NCBI RefSeq assembly: GCF_001427105.1
Contig: NZ_LMGI01000002.1
Coordinates: forward strand, 1,984,867-2,048,866
Reading direction: 5' to 3'
Source of the DNA: Sphingopyxis sp. Root154
Lineage (GTDB): Bacteria > Pseudomonadota > Alphaproteobacteria > Sphingomonadales > Sphingomonadaceae
DNA: 64,000 bases
Part shown: positions 1-8,071 of the stretch, piece by piece
Numbering within the stretch: the first letter of the stretch is position 1
Layout of the letters: each line of letters opens with the position of its first letter
Notes under the pieces: generated by a model
Told to the model about the DNA's origin: nothing
The model's database searches: none
The model's input: the letters and a program-made list of their open reading frames with translations, nothing else
Position numbers and translations under genes: made by a program

Positions 1-942
1 CCAGAAACCGACTTGGCTGACCTGTGCCGCCACGGCGGCAAGCCGCTTTTCGGCGAGATTTCGCGTGATGACGGGGCCAAGGATCGGCTCGAAGCTGGTC
101 TTGAGCTTTTGCGGCAGCGAGGCGACCTGCTGCGCCATATAATAGATGCCGTAGATCGTCGGCGAAGTGAACTGGCCGAGAATAAAGAGGTCGAGGCGGC
201 GCGTGCCCCATTCGATCGCGTCGGCGGCGGCGAGCGGCGCGTTGCGCCGCGCAACTGCGATCAGGTGCGCGGGATGCGGTTGCCACCCGCGCGGCCCGCC
301 ATAATGACGCAGCATCGGGATCAGTGCGGTGAGAAAGGCGCCGAGCATCGCGGCGGCGTAGGAGAGCATCAGCCCGTCGCGCTTCGATACGAAGAAGAAT
401 CCGGCGGCGGCGATGCTGATCACCCACGGCTCGACCACCGCGCGGGCGCGAACGGTGGCGCCGACGTCGAATTTATACGCGCAGGCGGCGAGCGCGATAT
501 CGGTGCCCGCGATCGCGAAAACGAGCAGCGCCATCCAGCGATCGGTGCTGTCGATACTGCCCGACGGGAACATCAGTTGCGGCAGCAGCACCAGCAGCAC
601 CGACCCGGCCGCCGACGCGACAAAGGCGACGAACATGCCGTCCCATACGACGGTGCGCTGATCGGCCCCGGGGGCGCTGAGCTGTTCGGCGAGGCCGCGC
701 TTGAGGCCGAGCGTCGCGAGCTGTGCGACCAGCTCGATGACGAGCACTGCAAAGGCGAAACGCCCGACCGCCTCGGGCCCGTACCAGCGGCCCGCGACAT
801 AGAGGAAGGGCAGGCGCGCGACGAGGCGCAGGATGAAGCCGAAGAAATTTGTGCGTCCGCCCTTGGCGAGCGCGGCCGTGTCCGCGTCCCCCGAAGGAAC
901 GTCCGGCGATCGGGGCGCAGCTGCGCTGTCCGTGTGGCTCAA
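1..942 (-). CDS. Lipopolysaccharide/oligosaccharide flippase family protein (C-terminus outside window)
   Basis: A multi-spanning membrane protein of the polysaccharide-export/flippase (MOP) superfamily, expected to move lipid-linked sugars across the inner membrane. The 314 residues in the window alternate hydrophobic helices (for example FAFAVLVIELVAQLA and YAAAMLGAFLTALIPM) with short basic loops, and carry the segment RRLDLFILGQF often seen in Wzx-type flippases. No ATG or GTG is available after the upstream in-frame TAA, so the start is TTG at 942, preceded by AGAAGGGG. It reads away from gpsA. The last transmembrane helices lie beyond base 1. The family call comes from topology and general resemblance; the substrate is not visible. 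Confidence 0.7.
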   Translation of the reverse strand, partial: MSHTDSAAAPRSPDVPSGDADTAALAKGGRTNFFGFILRLVARLPFLYVAGRWYGPEAVGRFAFAVLVIELVAQLATLGLKRGLAEQLSAPGADQRTVVWDGMFVAFVASAAGSVLLVLLPQLMFPSGSIDSTDRWMALLVFAIAGTDIALAACAYKFDVGATVRARAVVEPWVISIAAAGFFFVSKRDGLMLSYAAAMLGAFLTALIPMLRHYGGPRGWQPHPAHLIAVARRNAPLAAADAIEWGTRRLDLFILGQFTSPTIYGIYYMAQQVASLPQKLKTSFEPILGPVITRNLAEKRLAAVAAQVSQVGFW

Positions 943-1021
943 GCCTGGCGCCCCTTCTGCTTTGCCCTGACGTGCAGTTTAGCGCGACGAAGGGAGGCAG
1001 GCAATTGTGAGAAGCAATTCA

Positions 1022-2011
1022 TCACCCTTCGGGTCGCAGCGGGCGGCTGAGCAACGCCTGAATGGCGTCACCGACGCGCGTTTCGCCGGCAACCAGACGC
1101 GCGACGGTTTCGGTGATCGGCATATCGATACCGTCGGCGCGCGCCGCGGCGGCGACCACCGGCGCGCTGAACGCACCCTCGGCTACGGTGCGGCGATCGG
1201 CCATCAGCACTTCGGCCGGCTCGCCGCGTCCGAGCCCCTGGCCAAGCGCGAAATTGCGCGAGTTCGACGAGGTGCAGGTGAGGACGAGGTCGCCGAGCCC
1301 CGCAAGCCCCGCGAGCGTTTCGGCCTGCGCGCCGCGCGCCAGGCCGAAACGCGTCATTTCGGCAAAGCCACGACTGATCAGTGCCGCGCGCGCGTTGAGC
1401 CCGAGCCCGGCGCCGTCGACGATGCCGCAGGCGATCGCGAGGATATTCTTCACCGCGCCGCCGATCTCGGCGCCGATGACGTCGGTCGACACATAGGGCC
1501 GGAAATGCGGGCGCGCGAGTGTCTGCGCGATCTCGGCCGCGAGATCGGCGTCGGCCGCGGCGAGGGTGATCGCGGTAGGGAGGCCCGCAGCGACTTCGTG
1601 CGCAAACGTTGGCCCGGAGAGCACGGCATGCGGCCGCGACGGCGCCAGGTCGCGCGCCATGTCGATCGGAAAGGCGAAGCTGCCCGCTTCCATGCCCTTG
1701 CTACAAAAGATCAGCGGTGCGCCGCCCGGCGGAAGCTCGGCGAGCACCGTGCGCAGGAAAGGCACGGGGACGACGACGAGCAGCGCGTCGAGATCGGCCA
1801 TGTCGGCAAGGTTGCGGGTCGCGGTCAGCGAGGTTGAGAGCGCGGCGCCGGGCAGGAAAACCGGATTGCGGTGCTCGGCGTTGATCGCCGTAACGACGTC
1901 GTCCTCGCGCGCCCACAGACGAACGGACGCGCCATCGGCGGCGAGAAGCTGCGCGAGCGCGGTGCCCCACGCGCCGCCGCCGATCACGCCGAACCTGGCA
2001 TATGACGTCAT
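1022..2011 (-). CDS. gpsA: NAD(P)-dependent glycerol-3-phosphate dehydrogenase
   Basis: Reduces dihydroxyacetone phosphate to sn-glycerol 3-phosphate, the backbone for phospholipid synthesis, in the cytoplasm. The 329-residue protein has the usual length. An N-terminal Rossmann motif [11 protein letters not shown] (residues 8-18) binds the cofactor. The family segments SKGME (around K105) and GGAVKNILA (around K188, the position of the catalytic lysine) follow. The start ATG overlaps the stop of tsaD by four bases (ATGA), so the two are translationally coupled. The tsaD-gpsA pairing is common in alphaproteobacteria. Confidence 0.96.
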   Translation of the reverse strand: MTSYARFGVIGGGAWGTALAQLLAADGASVRLWAREDDVVTAINAEHRNPVFLPGAALSTSLTATRNLADMADLDALLVVVPVPFLRTVLAELPPGGAPLIFCSKGMEAGSFAFPIDMARDLAPSRPHAVLSGPTFAHEVAAGLPTAITLAAADADLAAEIAQTLARPHFRPYVSTDVIGAEIGGAVKNILAIACGIVDGAGLGLNARAALISRGFAEMTRFGLARGAQAETLAGLAGLGDLVLTCTSSNSRNFALGQGLGRGEPAEVLMADRRTVAEGAFSAPVVAAAARADGIDMPITETVARLVAGETRVGDAIQALLSRPLRPEG

Positions 2012-3042
2012 GCTTTCACTCCTGCGCCGCGCACGGCTTCGGCTTCGGGATCGAGCGGCCAGCGCGGGCGTGCGGCGGTATCGAGCGGGTCGGTGAGGCC
2101 GACCGCGAAACGCTCGGCGCCCGCCCAGGCGATCATCGCGCCATTGTCGGTGCAGAGCCAGAGCGGCGGCGCAACGAAAGGCTTGTTGAAGCGCGCCGCG
2201 AGATCGGTCAGCGCATCGCGAATCGCGCCATTGGCGGCAACCCCGCCCGCGACGACGAAAGCGGTCGCATCGGGGCAGGCGGCGAGCGCGATGCGGCTGC
2301 GGTCGACGAGGCAGTCGACGACCGCCTGCTGGAACGAGGCAGCGAGGTCGGGGACGCTGTGGGCGCCCGACGCGGCGGCGCGTGCGACCGCGCTCTTAAG
2401 GCCGGCGAAGGAGAAATGCGGCTCGGCGCTGCCGACGAGCGGGCGCGGCAGCGGCACGGCTTGGCGGTTGCCGTCTTTCGCGATGCGCTCGACCGCGGGG
2501 CCGCCGGGATAGCCGAGACCGAGCAGCTTCGCGGTCTTGTCGAAGGCTTCGCCCGCGGCATCGTCGATCGTCGTCGCGAGGCGGCGGTAATCGCCGACGC
2601 CCTTGACGAGCAGCAACTGGCAATGACCGCCCGAGACGAGCAGCAGCAGATAGGGAAAGGCGAGGCCGGGTTCGACGAGGCGCGGGCTGAGCGCATGGCC
2701 TTCGAGATGGTTGACCGCGATCAGCGGCTTGTTCGCCGCGTGCGCGAGCGCCTTGCCGGTGACGAGCCCGACCATCACGCCGCCGATCAGCCCCGGTCCG
2801 GCGGTCGCGGCGATTGCATCGACTTGGCCAAGCGACACGCCCGCGTCGGCAAGCACGCCCTCGACAATCGGAGCCAGCCGGTCGACGTGCGCGCGCGCCG
2901 CGATCTCGGGAACGACGCCGCCATAGGGGCTGTGTTCGGCCTCTTGTCCCGCGACGCGGTGCGCCAAAATGCGCCGTTCGCTGTCGACGAGCGCTGCCGC
3001 GGTTTCGTCGCAGCTCGATTCAAGGCCGAGGATGAGAGGCAT
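2008..3042 (-). CDS. tsaD: tRNA N6-adenosine threonylcarbamoyltransferase
   Basis: Transfers the threonylcarbamoyl group to A37 of ANN-decoding tRNAs (t6A), together with TsaB and TsaE. The 344-residue protein opens with [13 protein letters not shown], the family N-terminus, and has the metal-binding HLEGH motif at residues 112-116, followed by a phosphate-loop-like VSGGH. The ATG at 3042 is chosen because it puts LGLESSC at the normal distance from the N-terminus. A longer frame reaches 3150 but would overlap the divergent hemC. Only 64 bp separate tsaD and hemC, so their promoters must be close or overlapping. Confidence 0.97.
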   Translation of the reverse strand: MPLILGLESSCDETAAALVDSERRILAHRVAGQEAEHSPYGGVVPEIAARAHVDRLAPIVEGVLADAGVSLGQVDAIAATAGPGLIGGVMVGLVTGKALAHAANKPLIAVNHLEGHALSPRLVEPGLAFPYLLLLVSGGHCQLLLVKGVGDYRRLATTIDDAAGEAFDKTAKLLGLGYPGGPAVERIAKDGNRQAVPLPRPLVGSAEPHFSFAGLKSAVARAAASGAHSVPDLAASFQQAVVDCLVDRSRIALAACPDATAFVVAGGVAANGAIRDALTDLAARFNKPFVAPPLWLCTDNGAMIAWAGAERFAVGLTDPLDTAARPRWPLDPEAEAVRGAGVKA

Positions 3043-3106
3043 ATTGTTGCGCGTTCCTTTACCCGCCCCTTTATCGGCAGGGCAAGCCGCGCTAGCAGCG
3101 GGGACG

Positions 3107-4054
3107 ATGAATGTACTTCCGACCCCCGAAAACCCGCTGCGTATCGGCACCCGGGCCTCGCCGCTCGCGATGGCTCAGGCCCATATGGCGGCTGCGGCGC
3201 TGATTGCCAGCCATGGCATCGATATGGCGGCGCTCGAAATCGTGCCGATGACCGCGACCGGCGACAAGATCCAGGACCGCGCGCTCGCCGAGGTCGGCGG
3301 CAAGGCGCTGTGGACGCGCGAGCTGGATGCCGCGCTCGATACCGGGGCGATCGATATAGCGGTCCATTCGTTGAAGGATGTCGAAACGATCCGCGACGCG
3401 CGCTTTTTCCTCGGCGCGATGCTCGAACGCGCCGACCCGCGCGACCGGCTGGTCGTGCGCGAAGGAATCGCGGCAGCGACGATCGCCGACCTGCCGCGGG
3501 CGGCGCGTCTCGGGACGAGCAGCCCGCGCCGGGCGGCGCAGGTGAAGCGAATCCGCCCCGACCTCGAAACGGTGCTGCTGCGCGGCAACGTCGCGACGCG
3601 GCTCGCGAAGATTGCGGCGGGCGATGCCGATGCGACCTTGCTCGCGGCGGCGGGACTCGAGCGGCTGGGGATGCACGACGTCGGGTTGGTACAGGAAGCG
3701 AGGCTGCTGCTTCCAGCGGCGTCGCAGGGCGCGATCGGGATCGAATGCCGCGCCGACGATGCGGCGACGCGTGCGCTGCTGTCGGCGATCGATCATGCTC
3801 CGACGCATCTTGCCGTCGCCGCCGAGCGCGCGTTTCTGGCGGCGCTCGGCGGCGACTGCCGCTCGCCCGTCGCGGCGCATGCGCACTGGCAGGAGGACGG
3901 CGCGCTGCGCCTCGATGCCGAGATTTTCTCCGACGATGGCGCCGACCATGCGGCAGGGCATGCCATCGTTACCGATGATGCGGCCGCGGCGGCGTTGGCA
4001 CGCCGATTGCTCGACGAAGCGCCCGACAGCGTCCGGCGGCTGTTCGCGGCATGA
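3107..4054 (+). CDS. hemC: Porphobilinogen deaminase (hydroxymethylbilane synthase)
   Basis: Polymerises four porphobilinogens to hydroxymethylbilane in tetrapyrrole synthesis. The 315-residue protein shows the N-terminal [10 protein letters not shown], the catalytic aspartate in HSLKD (D91), the arginine-rich substrate loop GTSSPRR (136-142), and the dipyrromethane-cofactor cysteine in [10 protein letters not shown] (C251). ATG 3107 is preferred to an upstream in-frame ATG at 2969 because it gives the normal N-terminus and leaves room for tsaD's start. The stop overlaps the hemD start (ATGA). Confidence 0.97.
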   Translation: MNVLPTPENPLRIGTRASPLAMAQAHMAAAALIASHGIDMAALEIVPMTATGDKIQDRALAEVGGKALWTRELDAALDTGAIDIAVHSLKDVETIRDARFFLGAMLERADPRDRLVVREGIAAATIADLPRAARLGTSSPRRAAQVKRIRPDLETVLLRGNVATRLAKIAAGDADATLLAAAGLERLGMHDVGLVQEARLLLPAASQGAIGIECRADDAATRALLSAIDHAPTHLAVAAERAFLAALGGDCRSPVAAHAHWQEDGALRLDAEIFSDDGADHAAGHAIVTDDAAAAALARRLLDEAPDSVRRLFAA

Positions 4055-4740
4055 CCGATGGCCCGCCGCTGATCGTTACGCGGCCAGAGCCGGGCAACGC
4101 AGCGACGGTGGAGCGGGCGAGGGCGATGGGGTTCGACGCTCGTGCGATGCCGCTTTTCGCCGCGCGCGCGGTCGATTGGCGACCCCCGGCTCCCGGCGAT
4201 TTCGACGCGCTGCTGCTGACCAGCGCCTTTGCCGCCAGACTGGCGGGGCGGGGGCTGGCCGACCTGGCGGCGCTGCCCGTCTATGCCGTTGGCGGAGCGA
4301 CCGCGCGGGCGGCGGAGGCCGCAGGCCTTGCGGTGGCGATGACCGGATCGTCGGGCGCGCAGCGGCTTCTTGACGATATGACGTCAGAAAATATCCGGAC
4401 CATTCTTTGGCTTTGCGGCCGCGACCGGTCGGAATTCGACGCACGCGGGGCGCCGATCATGGCGCTCCCCTGTTACGCCGTCGATCCCGCTCCGGTGCCG
4501 GCGGGATGGGACGCGCTGATCGCCGCCCCCGCGACGCTGCTCGCGCATTCGGCGCGCGCCGCCGAGCGCATTTCGGAGCTGGCCGGCGATGCACGCGCGC
4601 ACCTGTCGCTCGTCGCGATCAGCCCGGCGGCGGCGGCGGCGGCGGGCGGCGGGTGGCGTGATCTGGCCGTTGCGGGACATCCCGACGATGTCGCAATATT
4701 GGCACAAGCGCGTGCTTTGTGGCACAAGGGTGCAAAATAG
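4051..4740 (+). CDS. hemD: Uroporphyrinogen-III synthase
   Basis: Cyclises and inverts ring D of hydroxymethylbilane to give uroporphyrinogen III. HemD sequences diverge strongly. The call rests on the length (229 residues), the N-terminal LIVTRPEPGNAATVERARAMG typical of the family (residues 8 onward), a two-lobed Rossmann-like pattern, and direct coupling to hemC by a four-base overlap. It lies 20 bp before a Mic60-like gene, an order known from alphaproteobacteria. Confidence 0.9.
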   Translation: MTDGPPLIVTRPEPGNAATVERARAMGFDARAMPLFAARAVDWRPPAPGDFDALLLTSAFAARLAGRGLADLAALPVYAVGGATARAAEAAGLAVAMTGSSGAQRLLDDMTSENIRTILWLCGRDRSEFDARGAPIMALPCYAVDPAPVPAGWDALIAAPATLLAHSARAAERISELAGDARAHLSLVAISPAAAAAAGGGWRDLAVAGHPDDVAILAQARALWHKGAK

Positions 4741-4759
4741 GGTCGTTCGAAAGAGAAAC

Positions 4760-5656
4760 ATGGCAATCGACAGCATCGACACGTCCTCGTCGGCGGACGA
4801 GGTGGTATCCGAAAGGGGACCATCGTTTCGCGCTCTCGCCATCGGTGCCTTCCTGCTGCTCCTGATCGGTATCGCCGGCGGCGGATGGGCAGTGAATCGG
4901 TGGCTGACGGGCAGTAATTTACCACCCACGGCGAAAATGATCGCGGCGCCCGCCGGGGCCGCCAATCCGCTCGCCGCAAAAAGCGGGGCCAATGCGCCGC
5001 CGCTGATGATCGCGCCGATCGACGGCGCCAACGCGCTCGCGGCGCGCGTCGCCGAACTCGAACAGCGCCTGTCGCGGATCACGCTTGAGGCCGAATCGGC
5101 GTCGGGCAACGCATCGCGCGCCGAAGGGCTGCTCGTCGCCTTTGCGGTTCGCCGCGCGCTCGATCGCGGGCTGTCGCTTGGCTATCTCGACGCGCAGCTG
5201 CGGCTGCGCTTCGGCGACGACCAGCCGAATGCCGTCAAGACGATCATCGATACGTCGCGCGAACCGGTGACGCTCGAACAACTGCGCGCCGAACTCGATG
5301 CGATGGCGCCGCAGCTTGTCGGGCGCGGCGGCGACGGAGGCGGCAGCTTGTGGACCGGGCTTCGCCGCGAGCTCGGCGAATTGTTCGTGGTGCGCGCTGC
5401 GGGAACCCAGTCGCCGCGCGCGTCCGAACGGCTCGATCGCGCCCGGCGCTATCTCGCAGCCGGGCAAGCCGACCTTGCGATCGCGGAGGTCGAGGCGATG
5501 CCCGGGTCGGAGGTCGCGAGCGAGTGGCTGATCGACGCGCGGCGGTATCATGAGGCACGGCGCGCGCTTGACCTGATCGAGACGGCCGCGATATTGGAGC
5601 CGCGCGACAGCCCCGCTGCCGTGATGGCCCGCAAAACGGCCGAACCGACCCCGTAG
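4760..5656 (+). CDS. Mic60/mitofilin-like inner-membrane protein
   Basis: A 298-residue protein with a short acidic cytoplasmic N-terminus, one transmembrane helix (about residues 27-45, AIGAFLLLLIGIAGGG), a proline/alanine linker, a predicted coiled-coil (about 90-125, ARVAELEQRLSRITLEAESA) and an alpha-helical C-terminus resembling the mitofilin signature (ERLDRARRYLAAGQADLAIAEVE, then SEWLIDARR). In alphaproteobacteria the bacterial relative of mitochondrial Mic60 is often found beside hemD, as here. By family it would shape the inner membrane and contact the outer membrane. ATG 4760 is preceded by AAGAGAAAC. A hairpin terminator follows. The assignment is by architecture and context; overall identity in this family is low. 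Confidence 0.7.
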   Translation: MAIDSIDTSSSADEVVSERGPSFRALAIGAFLLLLIGIAGGGWAVNRWLTGSNLPPTAKMIAAPAGAANPLAAKSGANAPPLMIAPIDGANALAARVAELEQRLSRITLEAESASGNASRAEGLLVAFAVRRALDRGLSLGYLDAQLRLRFGDDQPNAVKTIIDTSREPVTLEQLRAELDAMAPQLVGRGGDGGGSLWTGLRRELGELFVVRAAGTQSPRASERLDRARRYLAAGQADLAIAEVEAMPGSEVASEWLIDARRYHEARRALDLIETAAILEPRDSPAAVMARKTAEPTP

Positions 5657-5669
5657 CGCGCAATCCGAT

Positions 5670-5688
5670 AAGGGCTGCCCGCCCTTTT
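5670..5688 (+). terminator. Rho-independent terminator after the Mic60-like gene
   Basis: Perfect 6-bp stem AAGGGC/GCCCTT with a five-base loop, running into TTTT, 14 bp after the stop codon. It separates the heme/Mic60 operon from the downstream glutaryl-CoA dehydrogenase gene. Confidence 0.55.
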
Positions 5689-5705
5689 GAGAGAAAGCCC
5701 GTTCC

Positions 5706-6908
5706 ATGGCCCTCGCCGATCCGCAGCGCATCGAAGCGCTCGACCCGCTCGATCCCCTTCAGCTCGACGCCGAGCTTAGCGAAGAGGAGCGGATGGTACG
5801 CGATACGGCGCGGTCTTACGCGACCGATGCGCTGTTGCCGCGTGTGACCTCGGCATTTCTCGATGAACGGTTCGACCGCGAGATCATGTCCGAAATGGGC
5901 GCGCTCGGGCTGCTCGGCGCGACGATCGACCCCGAATATGGCGGCGCGGGCCTGAATTACGTCAGCTACGGGCTGATCGCACGCGAAGTCGAGCGGATCG
6001 ATTCGGGCTATCGTTCGGCCTGTTCGGTGCAGAGCTCGCTCGTGATTCACCCGATTAACGCCTATGGCAGCGAGGAACAGAAGCGGAAGTTTCTTCCCGG
6101 GCTGACCTCGGGCGAACTCGTCGGCTGCTTTGGCCTCACCGAACCCGATGCCGGCAGCGACCCCGGCGGAATGCGCACCCGCGCCGAAAAGATCGAGGGC
6201 GGCTATCGCCTCAAGGGCGCGAAGATGTGGATCACCAATTCGCCGATCGCCGACGTCTTCGTCGTGTGGGCGAAGTCGGAGGCGCACGACGGCGCGATTC
6301 GCGGCTTCGTGCTCGAAAAGGGGATGAAGGGCCTGTCGGCGCCGAAGATCGAGGGCAAGGTGAGCCTTCGCGCCTCGGTTACGGGCGAAATCGTCATGGA
6401 TTCGGTCGAGGTCGGCGAGGATGCGCTGTTGCCGCATGTGTCGGGGCTCAAGGGGCCCTTCGGCTGCCTCAACCGCGCGCGTTACGGCATCGGTTGGGGT
6501 GCGATGGGCGCGGCTGAATTCTGCTACGAAGCGGCGCGCAATTACACCGGCGAGCGCAAGCAGTTCGGGCGGCCGCTCGCGGCGAACCAGATCGTGCAAT
6601 TGAAACTGGCGAACATGCTCACCGAGATCGCGCTGGGGCTCCAGACCGCATTGCGCGTCGGCCGGCTGATCGACGAAGGGCGCCTGATTCCCGATGCGAT
6701 CAGCCTGCTCAAGCGCAACAATTGCGGCAAAGCGCTCGATATCGCCCGCGTCGCGCGCGATATGCACGGCGGCAACGGTATTTCGGCCGACTATCATGTG
6801 ATCCGCCACGCGGTGAACCTCGAGACGGTGAACACCTATGAGGGTACGCACGATGTCCATGCGCTGATCCTCGGCCGCGCGATCACCGGAATTTCGGCGT
6901 TTGCGTAA
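5706..6908 (+). CDS. gcdH: Glutaryl-CoA dehydrogenase (acyl-CoA dehydrogenase family)
   Basis: FAD enzyme that oxidises and decarboxylates glutaryl-CoA to crotonyl-CoA in lysine, tryptophan and glutarate breakdown. The 400 residues follow the acyl-CoA dehydrogenase order. [12 protein letters not shown] (102-113) carries the glutaryl-specific arginine. [13 protein letters not shown] and KMWITNSP (FAD/substrate contacts) follow, then [10 protein letters not shown], the GNGIS loop, and the catalytic base E379 in TYEGTHDVH. These last segments separate GcdH from ordinary acyl-CoA dehydrogenases. The gene overlaps a CoA-transferase by eight bases, giving a coherent glutarate activation/oxidation pair. 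Confidence 0.92.
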   Translation: MALADPQRIEALDPLDPLQLDAELSEEERMVRDTARSYATDALLPRVTSAFLDERFDREIMSEMGALGLLGATIDPEYGGAGLNYVSYGLIAREVERIDSGYRSACSVQSSLVIHPINAYGSEEQKRKFLPGLTSGELVGCFGLTEPDAGSDPGGMRTRAEKIEGGYRLKGAKMWITNSPIADVFVVWAKSEAHDGAIRGFVLEKGMKGLSAPKIEGKVSLRASVTGEIVMDSVEVGEDALLPHVSGLKGPFGCLNRARYGIGWGAMGAAEFCYEAARNYTGERKQFGRPLAANQIVQLKLANMLTEIALGLQTALRVGRLIDEGRLIPDAISLLKRNNCGKALDIARVARDMHGGNGISADYHVIRHAVNLETVNTYEGTHDVHALILGRAITGISAFA

Positions 6909-8022
6909 ACCGCTGGAGGGCATCCGCGTCGTCGAACTGGCGCGGGTGCTCGCGGGGCCGTGGTGCGGGCAATTGCTCGCCGACCTCGGCGCCGAGGTGG
7001 TGAAGGTCGAACGGCCGGGCGCCGGCGACGACACGCGCGAATGGGGGCCGCCCTTCATCATGGATGAGAGCGGCGCAAATCTCGGCGCCGCTTATTATCA
7101 CAGCACCAACCGCGGCAAGACGGGCGTGGCGATCGATATCGCGACTGCTGACGGACAAGCGGAGGCGCGCGCGCTGATCGCCGACGCTGATGTCGTGATC
7201 GAGAATTACAAGGTCGGCGGGCTTACCAAATATGGCCTCGATCCTGCGACGCTCTGCGCCGATTTTCCGCGGCTGATCGTCTGTTCGATCACCGGCTTCG
7301 GGCAGACCGGACCTTATGCGCATCGCGCCGGCTATGATTTCATCATCCAGGCGATGGGCGGCGCGATGTCGCTGACCGGCGAGCCCGATGGCGCGCCGCA
7401 AAAGGCTGGAATCGCCTATGCGGACATTTTCACCGGAATGTATTCGACGGTCGCGATTCTCGCGGCGCTGCGGCGGCGTGACGCCACAGAGCGCGGCGCG
7501 CATATCGACATGGCTTTGCTCGATTGTCAGGTCGGGGTGCTCGCCAATCAGGCGGCGAATTATCTCGCGAGCGGCGTGTCGCCGCGGCGGATGGGAAATG
7601 GCCACGCCAATGTCGTGCCCTATCAGGCGTTCGCGACCGCCGATGGGCAGCTGGTGATCGCGGTCGGCAACGACGGCCAGTTTCGTAAATTATGTATGAT
7701 CCTGGGCGAACTGGGTTGGGCCGACGATATGCGCTTTGCAAGCAACGCGGCGCGGCTTGCGAATCGCGGCGAACTGATCCCGCTGCTCGCGTCGAAGATC
7801 GCGACGTGGGAGGCGCAGCGCCTGTCGCTGGCGCTCGAGGCCGAAGGCGTTCCTGCGGGGCCGATCAACGATATCGCGGGTGTTTTTGCCGATCCGCAGA
7901 TTCAGGCGCGCGGGATGCGTTTCCGCCCCGACGGCGCCAGCGTCGACGGGCTCGCGAGCCCGATCGTGATCGATGGCGAGCGGATGGTCGCGCGTACCGG
8001 GGCGCCGCCGCTCGGCGCATAG
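6901..8022 (+). CDS. CaiB/BaiF (family III) CoA-transferase, probable glutarate CoA-transferase
   Basis: A 373-residue formyl-CoA transferase-type enzyme. Diagnostic segments are [23 protein letters not shown] near the N-terminus (from residue 9), [10 protein letters not shown], and the likely catalytic aspartate D175 in [11 protein letters not shown]. The start appears to be TTG at 6901, eight bases inside gcdH, so translation is coupled. Pairing with gcdH suggests it moves CoA from succinyl-CoA to glutarate, like mammalian SUGCT. That substrate is inferred from context only. A bidirectional terminator follows. Confidence 0.85.
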   Translation: MRKPLEGIRVVELARVLAGPWCGQLLADLGAEVVKVERPGAGDDTREWGPPFIMDESGANLGAAYYHSTNRGKTGVAIDIATADGQAEARALIADADVVIENYKVGGLTKYGLDPATLCADFPRLIVCSITGFGQTGPYAHRAGYDFIIQAMGGAMSLTGEPDGAPQKAGIAYADIFTGMYSTVAILAALRRRDATERGAHIDMALLDCQVGVLANQAANYLASGVSPRRMGNGHANVVPYQAFATADGQLVIAVGNDGQFRKLCMILGELGWADDMRFASNAARLANRGELIPLLASKIATWEAQRLSLALEAEGVPAGPINDIAGVFADPQIQARGMRFRPDGASVDGLASPIVIDGERMVARTGAPPLGA

Positions 8023-8061
8023 AAAAAGGGGCGCCGCAGCGGGCGCCCCTTCTCCCCCTTT
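8023..8061. terminator. Bidirectional terminator between CoA-transferase and TonB receptor
   Basis: Stem GGGGCGCC/GGCGCCCC with a six-base loop, with an A-tract on the left and a pyrimidine/T-rich tract on the right. It can end transcripts from both convergent genes. Confidence 0.8.
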
Positions 8062-8071
8062 TTTCGTCAGA

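Noticed and set aside
1..942. Calling the first gene murJ
   Set aside because: Its order of helices and loop segments resemble polysaccharide-type flippases more than MurJ, and no MurJ motif is visible in the part present.
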